From: Cupriavidus sp. IDO
Lineage (GTDB): Bacteria; Pseudomonadota; Gammaproteobacteria; Burkholderiales; Burkholderiaceae
Reading direction: 5' to 3'
DNA: 64,000 nucleotides
NCBI RefSeq assembly: GCF_000812465.1
Contig: NZ_JWMA01000006.1
Location: 149,887 to 213,886 of the forward strand
The notes below the pieces were generated by a model, which did no database searches, was not told where the DNA came from, and worked only from the letters and a program-made list of their open reading frames with translations. The position numbers and the translations under genes are program-made. Of the stretch, positions 58,234-64,000 are shown in pieces (positions within the stretch are counted from its first letter, which is position 1; each line of letters starts with the position of its first letter).

Positions 58234-58519
58234 GGCCGGGGCGCCGATGGCCTGTCTCAGGGCCGATCTGCGCATCGGTCTGATATCGAAGCCTTGCCGC
58301 ACCGCATCATTCCGACCACGTGCCCTACCGGCCAAATGTCCGGTTTCGAACCATCATGGATTGCCTAGAATTCATGTGCCTGCCAAATCCCACCGGCGGC
58401 TCGCCGGCAACGGCGTTGCATCCGGATGCCTGGCGCCGCCCATAAGCGCCCCGGCTCGGGAATAGTCGGGCCCCAGTCAGCCGCGATCGGCGCGGCTGAT
58501 CACGCTGCCTGGTGTCGTC
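58234..58519. other. Intergenic region before the ABC importer
   Basis: 286 bp. I see no gene, clear terminator or promoter. Confidence 0.4.
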
Positions 58520-59290
58520 GTGGAACTCATTGCGGTGAATGGCCTCGGGAAGACCTACCGGACACGAACGGGTCCGGTGGTTGCACTGCGTGACATTCAC
58601 TTCACGGTCGAACGGGGCCAGTTCGTCGCCATTGTCGGCCCGTCTGGCTGCGGGAAGACAACACTCCTCAAGATACTGACGGGGCTGATCCCCGCCTCGC
58701 ACGGCGAGGCCCGCCTCAGCGGCACGCCGATTACCGGGCCGCGGCGCGATATCGGGGTTGTTTTTCAGTCGCCGGTCCTGTTTCCCTGGCGTACCGTGCT
58801 CGGCAACGTCATGCTTCCCGTGGATGTCCAGCGCCTGGGCCGCGACAGGCTGAGGACGCACGCCATGGCCCTGCTTTCCCTGGTCGGCCTGCAGGGCTTT
58901 GAAGAGCGTTATCCGCGCGAGTTGTCGGGCGGCATGCAGCAGCGCGTGGCGATGGTGAGGGCGCTGATCCATGACCCTGCGATCCTGCTGATGGATGAAC
59001 CGTTCGGCGCGCTGGACGCCATGACCCGGGAGCAGATGAATCTGCAGCTGCAGGAGATCTGGCTGGACCGGGCGGAAACCGTGCTGTTTATCACCCACTC
59101 CATCCCCGAAGCCGTCTTCCTGGCGGACCGGGTGCTGGTGATGACGCAGCGCCCGGGCAGGATCGTGCATGACCTTGCCGTGGATCTTGCACGACCGCGC
59201 AGCCTGGATGTCATGACCACATCGGAGTTTGGCAGCCATGTGAAGCGCATTCGGGCCGAATTCACGAATTCGGGGGCGTCTGCACCATGA
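58520..59290 (+). CDS. ABC transporter ATP-binding protein, SsuB/TauB/NitT type
   Basis: 256 residues from a GTG at 58520 (VELIAVNGLGKTY). Walker A GPSGCGKT at 40-47, Q-loop FQSPVLFPWRTVLGN, signature LSGGMQQR, Walker B ILLMDEPFGALD and H-loop FITHSIPEAVFLADR are complete. The family energises import of sulfonates, taurine, nitrate, thiamine precursors and similar small solutes. It overlaps the permease gene by four bases. No ribosome binding site stands out. Confidence 0.92.
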   Translation: MELIAVNGLGKTYRTRTGPVVALRDIHFTVERGQFVAIVGPSGCGKTTLLKILTGLIPASHGEARLSGTPITGPRRDIGVVFQSPVLFPWRTVLGNVMLPVDVQRLGRDRLRTHAMALLSLVGLQGFEERYPRELSGGMQQRVAMVRALIHDPAILLMDEPFGALDAMTREQMNLQLQEIWLDRAETVLFITHSIPEAVFLADRVLVMTQRPGRIVHDLAVDLARPRSLDVMTTSEFGSHVKRIRAEFTNSGASAP

Positions 59291-60084
59291 TCCGGCCACC
59301 AGACTTCGTGCTGCGCCTGCTCCTCGTGCTCGTGGTGCTCGCTATCTGGGAAGGCGCCGTACGCCTCTCGGCAATGCCTGCCTATATCCTGCCGGCGCCG
59401 TCGAGAGTCTTCATGGCGCTGTACCAGGGCACCGTATCGATGCTCTATGTCCGGCACTTGTGGATCACCCTTGCCGAAACGCTGATCGGTTTCCTGGCCG
59501 GCTCCGTGCTTGCCCTCACGCTCGGCACCGTGATCGCCCTGAGCCGCCACGGAGAATACTTCCTCTACCCGTTCATCGTCATGTTCCAGGCGATGCCGAA
59601 AGTGGCACTGGCCCCGCTCATCATCGTCTGGTTCGGACTGGGCATCAGTTCAAAAGTCGCGCAGGCAGCCCTGACTGCCTTCTTTCCGCTGATGGTCAAC
59701 ACGATCGCCGGCCTGAACTCGGCGGACGAGGATCGCGTTGCACTCATGCGCTCGATCGACGCCTCGGACATGCAGATCTTCCGCATGCTGCGCATTCCCA
59801 GCGCGTTGCCGTTCATCTTCGCCGGCTTCGAGATCGCCATGATGCTTTCGCTGATCGGCGCGATCGTCGCGGAATTCGTCGGCGCGCAGAAAGGGCTTGG
59901 CGTGCTGATCATGAGCATGACGTTCACGATGGATGTCGCCGGGCAGTTCTCGGTGCTCATCATCCTGTCGTTGCTGGGCCTGCTGCTCCATACCCTGATC
60001 GTCGTCATTCGCAGGCGACTGCTCTTCTGGGAAGTCTCGCAGCAGAAGACCCCCGATATGCCACCGGAGGGACAACTCAAATGA
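59287..60084 (+). CDS. ABC transporter permease, SsuC/TauC type
   Basis: 265 residues, six membrane spans. The EAA-type coupling loop is IDASDMQIFRMLRIPSALPF and AEFVGAQKGLGVLIM closes the domain, as in SsuC and TauC. ATG at 59287 overlaps the ATPase stop (ATGA) and its own stop overlaps the binding-protein start in the same way, so all three subunits are translationally coupled. Confidence 0.92.
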   Translation: MIRPPDFVLRLLLVLVVLAIWEGAVRLSAMPAYILPAPSRVFMALYQGTVSMLYVRHLWITLAETLIGFLAGSVLALTLGTVIALSRHGEYFLYPFIVMFQAMPKVALAPLIIVWFGLGISSKVAQAALTAFFPLMVNTIAGLNSADEDRVALMRSIDASDMQIFRMLRIPSALPFIFAGFEIAMMLSLIGAIVAEFVGAQKGLGVLIMSMTFTMDVAGQFSVLIILSLLGLLLHTLIVVIRRRLLFWEVSQQKTPDMPPEGQLK

Positions 60085-61145
60085 AGCGCATTCATTTCCT
60101 TGCCACTGCAGTCATCTTCCTTGGCATTTGCGCTGCCGACGCCTCTGCCCAGACGCTCGTGCGGCTAGGCTGGTGTGCACGCACGATCAGCACCGCCGCC
60201 GCGCCGTTCGCCGTTGCCATGAAGATGGGCTGGTATGCCCGTGACGGGATCAAGGTAGAGCTTGTGCCCATTGCAGGCTCCACTGACTGCGTGAAGCTCG
60301 TGGCGACGAAAGAAGTTCCGTACTCCCTGCCCTCGGTCGAGCCACTGGCCATCATCCGGCAGCAAGGCGTGAAGGCAAGGATTTTCTATACTGCATACCA
60401 GGGGAACATCTATGGGCTCGCCGTGCCCCAGGGCAGCGCCATCACGCGAGCAGCGGACCTCAAAGGCAAGACCATCGGCGTCACGTCGATGGGCTCGGCC
60501 GGCGTCATCATCGCGCGCGCCCTGGCTGCCAATGCCGGACTCAATCCCGACAGCGACATCCGCATCGTCGTGGTCGGCGAAGGCGCGCAGACGGCGGCCC
60601 TGGTTCGCAGCGGGCAGGTCGACGCGCTGAGCCAGTTTGACACGCAATACGCAATGGTCGAAAACGCAGGCATCAAGCTGCGGATGCTGCCTGGCAAGGA
60701 GATCGAGCAGTACCCTTCCAACGGCTTCCTGGCGCTTGAGGACACGCTGCGCAACAACCGCAAACAGGCGGTTGCGCTGGCGCAGGGCTATGCCAAGGGA
60801 ACCATCTTCACCATTGCCAATCCGGTGGCGGCCATTCGCATTCTTTGGGAGGTCTTTCCCGAAACCAGGCCGACCGGTATCGACGAAGCCACCGCCATCC
60901 GCGAAGGCACGAAGACGCTCGAAGCGCGCACCCAGAACTGGAAACTCGAGAAAGCCGGTGTCTCCAGGTGGGGAGAGAGTTCCGAAACCCACTACGCCGC
61001 CTATGCCGACTTCATGGAGAAATGGGGGATCACCAAAGGAAAAGTCCCGGCAAGCGAACTTATCACCAATGACCTGATCGGCGACATCAACAGTTTCAAC
61101 CAGGCGGAGATCGCGGCTGCGGCCAGGGCTTATAAGGGGCCATGA
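60081..61145 (+). CDS. ABC transporter substrate-binding protein, NMT1/ThiY-like
   Basis: 354 residues. Signal peptide to about residue 24 (ASAQTLV). The mature chain has NMT1/SsuA-type layout: an early WYARDGIKVELVPI segment, GKTIGVTSMGSAGVII and QVDALSQFDTQYAMVEN. Two Cys (GWCART, STDCVK) near the N-terminus could form a periplasmic disulfide or touch ligand. The binding pocket is not diagnostic: sulfonate, pyrimidine or another small nitrogen/sulfur compound. An apparent longer frame from 59460 is read-through of the permease gene. Confidence 0.88.
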   Translation: MKRIHFLATAVIFLGICAADASAQTLVRLGWCARTISTAAAPFAVAMKMGWYARDGIKVELVPIAGSTDCVKLVATKEVPYSLPSVEPLAIIRQQGVKARIFYTAYQGNIYGLAVPQGSAITRAADLKGKTIGVTSMGSAGVIIARALAANAGLNPDSDIRIVVVGEGAQTAALVRSGQVDALSQFDTQYAMVENAGIKLRMLPGKEIEQYPSNGFLALEDTLRNNRKQAVALAQGYAKGTIFTIANPVAAIRILWEVFPETRPTGIDEATAIREGTKTLEARTQNWKLEKAGVSRWGESSETHYAAYADFMEKWGITKGKVPASELITNDLIGDINSFNQAEIAAAARAYKGP

Positions 61146-61328
61146 CCTGCCGTCGAATGGACTCCGCCCAGACGCCACCGACAACCCGTTTCATCAATGT
61201 AACGAATTTAATCTCTGACAGATCTGAGTAAACCGCGAGTCAATTGTGCTTGGCCGCCGGCTCCATATAGTGAAATTGCTAGGTGGGGACAAGAACTCGA
61301 ATGATCACGGGTCTGACAGGAGACGGCA

Positions 61329-62042
61329 ATGCGCAAGAACAATCTGATGGCCGTAGTCTTCACAATGTTGCTGGGAGCGTGCGGAGGAGGCGGAGACGGT
61401 GGCAGCAGTAGCAACAGCGCATCGACGCAGAGCGTCTCGGTTCCCCTGCAGACCGCCGTGGCGAATGAGGTCAATAACGGCATCACCGTGAATTTCTCGA
61501 TTTCGGGCACGGTCAGCGGCGTCCCGGTGACCGGGTCGGGAACACTGAAGGATGACAAGCCTGTTGCCGCCACGTTCAACGGCGCTGCCGCCCTCAAGAC
61601 AACGGAGACCGTCAGCGGCACCATCACGGTGAACGGAGTTTCTGCCCCGTTTTCTGTCACAACGATCATTTTCAGGAATCCCGCGACTTTCGCGGAGTTT
61701 TCCGAAGACCTCGGTGACCAGGTCGTCGACTTCCCCGACTACACGTATCCCGCAACGGTGAAGGCCGGCGATTCGGCCACGCTCGTCACCGGCACGGCGT
61801 TCTCCAGCAGCGCCCGGACAACCAAGATCGGCACAGTCACCCGCTCTTATAGCGTTGCCGCGGATACTTCGACCAGTCTGCTGGTGACGTTCACCGAGAC
61901 CGATTTCGACAACAACAGCGTCAAGACCGCGGACGCGCAAACGACGTTCCGGGTCGATACCATGGGCAATATCCAGTTCGTCTCGGAAAAGGTAACCGGC
62001 TTTGCCGTCAACGGGCAGCAGGGTTCGCTGACGTTCCAATAG
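61329..62042 (+). CDS. Putative lipoprotein of unknown function
   Basis: 237 residues. A lipoprotein signal peptide ends in the lipobox LLGAC with Cys at residue 18, followed by a Gly/Ser/Asn linker (GGGGDGGSSSNS). The rest is Thr/Ser/Val-rich with alternating beta-strand character (FSISGTVSGVPVTGSGTL), like a beta-sandwich or short repeat protein. AGGAG precedes the ATG with six-base spacing. Residue after Cys is Gly, so outer-membrane sorting is expected. No family recognised. Confidence 0.78.
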   Translation: MRKNNLMAVVFTMLLGACGGGGDGGSSSNSASTQSVSVPLQTAVANEVNNGITVNFSISGTVSGVPVTGSGTLKDDKPVAATFNGAAALKTTETVSGTITVNGVSAPFSVTTIIFRNPATFAEFSEDLGDQVVDFPDYTYPATVKAGDSATLVTGTAFSSSARTTKIGTVTRSYSVAADTSTSLLVTFTETDFDNNSVKTADAQTTFRVDTMGNIQFVSEKVTGFAVNGQQGSLTFQ

Positions 62043-62068
62043 GGAGTTGGATTGCTAGCCGCTGCAGG

Positions 62069-62128
62069 GCACAACGTCAGTTGGAAGAAGCGAAGGAGTT
62101 CACGGAGGCGATGCTGCCGCCGTTCTGA
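62069..62128 (+). pseudogene. Possible remnant of a MetQ-like C-terminus
   Basis: One plus frame reads AQRQLEEAKEFTEAMLPPF then stop. It resembles the end of the MetQ protein at 50035 (EDVKQF...GAMLPSF) with about five residues missing. No other part of such a gene is present, so it would be a fragment left by deletion or recombination. Confidence 0.25.
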
Positions 62129-62140
62129 TATTAGTTTGCT

Positions 62141-62166
62141 CCCCTCTCCCGCCTGCGGGAGAGGGG
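62141..62166. repeat. Palindromic repeat element, copy 2
   Basis: CCCCTCTCCCGC (62141-62152) and GCGGGAGAGGGG (62155-62166) form a perfect 12-bp inverted repeat with a CT loop. With its left flank it matches copy 1 near 12877 over 19 identical bases. A GGGGGAGAGGGC tail follows here. Confidence 0.75.
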
Positions 62167-62225
62167 CCGGGGGAGAGGGCCAGCGCGTCCATCACCAGCG
62201 CCTCCCAACAACCTGCACCCCCTCC

Positions 62226-62447
62226 TTACTCCGCTGGACAAAGCTCTCCGGCAGTCTGGTCGAGCTGCGATTTGATCATTGCCAGCAGGCAATGCACGCG
62301 GTGAGCGGCCTCTGAGTGTTCGCTTTGGACTTCCAGGAGGGAGAGGATGCTGCCGAGGCCGGCACTGACGCGATCGAGTGATTCAAGGCATGAAGCCGGA
62401 ATGGCTGCAAGCACGGTTTCGTGTTTCGACGTGGTTCTTTCTTGCAT
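62226..62447 (-). CDS. Small conserved-type helical protein (possibly DUF1484-like)
   Basis: 73 residues. Two helices are likely (SCLESLDRVSAGLGSILSLL and AAHRVHCLLAMIKSQLDQ). The segment SEHSEAAHRVHCLLAMIKSQ recalls short Ralstonia/Cupriavidus proteins annotated as DUF1484, but I am not certain. AGGAA lies six bases before the ATG at 62447. Codon use suits a real gene. Function unknown. Confidence 0.6.
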   Translation of the reverse strand: MQERTTSKHETVLAAIPASCLESLDRVSAGLGSILSLLEVQSEHSEAAHRVHCLLAMIKSQLDQTAGELCPAE

Positions 62448-62809
62448 TGCGAGTTCCTACAAAGGATTGGGAAACCCGCCTGATGCATTCAGATAAAGGG
62501 TGGCGGGCCTGACGGCGGGGGTAGCAATACCGGCAATCCAGAGGAGCCCGGCCAGCCTTACGGCTGCCCCGCCCGGCCCACCATTGAATGGTGCGTAAAA
62601 ACGCTGGACGAGACCGTCTGAAACGGCATCCTCTGGAGTTGTTCGGGTTGCTACGCCCGGTCGCCGTTGTTTCGGCGACGGCGATTAGTGTTGCCGTTTC
62701 TGTCTGGCGTGGCGATCAGAGGATTCGCAATTCTCCTTGGGTCCCTTCGCCAGGCAATCTCCACCAGCAGCCGACGTCAGCCGCCGGTTTACGGACCCTG
62801 AGTAGACCT
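62448..62809. other. Intergenic region with a small hairpin
   Basis: 362 bp with no supported gene. GTCGCCG (62660-62666) and CGGCGAC (62673-62679) form a 7-bp stem with a TTGTTT loop. The open frame at 62588-62836 on the plus strand has improbable composition and no ribosome binding site. Confidence 0.4.
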
Positions 62810-63194
62810 TCAGGTATCCCGCGGCAGGATTGGTAGTTGCATGGAACTCATCTCTTGCTTCAGCCATGCCTCAAAGGCCTGCTCAAGATCGACGAAGTCC
62901 TTCGTACATTCGGATACCCCTTTCCCAATAGAAGGTGGCGTAACCGGATTCCGTACTGGCCAGCCAATACCCTTCAGTAATTGATCTTGCCATTACAAAG
63001 CTGCCAAGGCCGCGCCTCCTGCCTTCCGCGAGAATATCAACAAATGACGCTGTCCAGCAGGCCGGCAAGCGGTTCCACGCTCCATTGCAATATCGGTGGA
63101 CGAGGTTCCATATACGTCCAGATAAAATTGCATCGATTTGCTCGGCCTCTGGAATAGCCCCATCGCTCGTCTTTTGGGTCATGCTGTCTGTCAT
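62810..63194 (-). pseudogene. Small hypothetical protein gene broken by a one-base frameshift
   Basis: From the ATG at 63194 the frame reads 103 residues and stops at 62883, but from about 62920 the next frame continues sensibly as KDFVDLEQAFEAWLKQEMSS to a stop at 62810. Removing one C from the CCCC run at 62917-62920 (GGGG on the coding strand) joins them as YWERVSECTKDFVDLEQ, giving about 127 residues. No family recognised; the protein is soluble, with Trp and Tyr in its middle. Either a real mutation or a sequencing error. Confidence 0.55.
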
Positions 63195-63333
63195 TCGTGC
63201 TCTGAGACAGTATGTCAGACCCCTAATCTGGGTGGGACTTCGCTAAAGGGCGGCCGCAGCCGACTCGTTGCAGTCGTTGCTCACCGTCTCCACTCAACGT
63301 ACGACCGGAGCGGGGTGCGCCGGCCTCTTGACT

Positions 63334-63656
63334 TCAACCGAAGGTGAATCGGAGGACTGATATTGCCAGTCGCGTAGACAAGAGTAGTTGAATCGCAATC
63401 AATGCGGAGGATAGCAACGTTCCGCGGAGTAAATCCGCCCTGCCTAGTACGGTCCTGACAATCAGGGTCAGCGACAGCAGGCTGGTCACAAGGGGGGGAT
63501 CAATGATGCAATCATCCAGACTTCGCCTGGGTAATGTCTTTGATAGCTCGCGAGGAGAGATGGCTTGCCAAAAAATTGGGCTAGCGCCAGCCAGCACTGA
63601 ACGGCGCATACAAGCAAGAAGCCCAACCACAAAACCAAGCGAGAAATGGCGCGCAT
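63334..63656 (-). pseudogene. Small membrane protein gene broken in a homopolymer
   Basis: An ATG at 63656 with AGGAGG just upstream begins MRAISRLVLWLGFLLVCAVQ, a clear first membrane span, and stops after 56 codons just past a run of seven G (63492-63498; seven C on the coding strand). The adjacent frame carries on as LVTSLLSLTLIVRTVLGRAD and ends at 63334 with a further hydrophobic stretch. One extra C would join them into about 107 residues with three or four spans. Function unknown. Confidence 0.55.
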
Positions 63657-64000
63657 AGCCCTCCTCTTAAACTGTGTAAACGGCGTTCTGCGAAGCTCAG
63701 CCGGTAGGGGCCGATGCTCTCGGCCCGGTATGTGGCACCGCTCATAACGGAGCCGTCGACGCCATGATACTTGGCACCGCGGAGTGACCGCTCATGCTGC
63801 GGACGCGCACAACAGATCAAGATTTTTTTGGGCGCACCTCCGGCCTACCTCACTGGCGCACCGATACCCTAGCGACAAACCCAGAAAAAAACCGCAGCCA
63901 AAGCTGTAATGCCGTTCAGTTAAGGTCCTTTCTCAGGAACCGAACGGTGTAACGAGAAGGTCGAGACTTAACGACCCGTGCGCATGTGCGTGCGGGTCGT
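63657..64000. other. Right-end intergenic region with terminal inverted repeat
   Basis: 344 bp with no supported gene. The last 30 bases hold ACGACCCG (63971-63978) and CGGGTCGT (63993-64000) as an 8-bp inverted repeat with partly pairing inner bases, terminator-like if T residues follow beyond the window. The AT-rich block 63830-63960 could be a promoter region or the edge of a mobile element; it cannot be resolved here. Confidence 0.4.

Noticed and set aside
59460..60080. Extension of the ABC binding-protein frame upstream
   Set aside because: Read-through of the permease gene in another frame; the ATG at 60081 starts a signal peptide and overlaps the permease stop.
62588..62836. 82-codon plus-strand frame in the right tail
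   Set aside because: No ribosome binding site, unnatural composition, and overlap with the C-terminal part of the frameshifted minus-strand gene.

Overview
The window is about 65% GC, densely coded chromosomal DNA from a betaproteobacterium of the Burkholderiales, most likely Cupriavidus (Cupriavidus/Ralstonia group). The pointers are the smc-zipA order, a dapC-dapD-dapE-prmB block, two Bug-type periplasmic receptors next to CoA-metabolism genes, a GudD/GarL/GarR glucarate operon and the high third-position GC. The genus is an inference from gene content and order; no database search was possible.

Layout. 1-4356 (minus): zipA (runs off the left edge) and smc. 4757-7587: a ferritin-like di-iron protein, panE-type ketopantoate reductase and an EamA permease. 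7799-12857 (plus): the lysine/diaminopimelate block dapC-dapD-(small membrane protein)-(ArsC-like reductase)-dapE, then prmB. 13093-22342: an accessory metabolic stretch with an MFS carrier, Bug receptor plus acyl-CoA ligase, tRNA-Val(GAC) with a clear promoter and terminator, a cupin, and a LysR-controlled divergent Bug/quinone oxidoreductase/CaiB operon. 22382-24289: an M14-like peptidase (DUF2817 type) and an unrecognised protein. 24390-33786 (minus): one long operon, rpiR-iaaA-gsiABCD-dmpA-dppA, which couples a Gsi/Dpp-type peptide importer with three peptidases of non-standard specificity (isoaspartyl, N-terminal/beta-aminopeptidase, D-aminopeptidase). 34015-41589: YheS-like ABC-F ATPase followed by an isolated tRNA 3' end, dsbB, a GNAT acetyltransferase, radA, alr, lplT. 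41635-45282: the tightly overlapping tsaB-rimI-UDG-DUF1853 operon and an acyl-CoA-binding protein. 45331-50035: drug-type MFS, SRPBCC protein, SGNH hydrolase, VOC protein, an orphan AbrB/MazE-type antitoxin with a toxin stub, and metQ. 50182-54886 (minus): gudD-gudP-garL-garR for D-glucarate. 55558-62042: acyltransferase-3, a MurA-like enzyme, an ABC importer of the SsuBC/TauBC/NMT1 type and a lipoprotein. 62043-64000: a decayed, more AT-rich tail with a repeat element, a small conserved-looking protein, and two small genes that each appear broken by a one-base change in a homopolymer.

Most of the window is ordinary core and catabolic gene content. The points most worth a second look are the unusual-peptide operon with candidate RpiR operators, the exact 28-nt tRNA 3' fragment abutting the ABC-F stop codon, the antitoxin with a seven-residue toxin remnant, the large palindrome in the gudD leader, and the paired homopolymer frameshifts at the right end.
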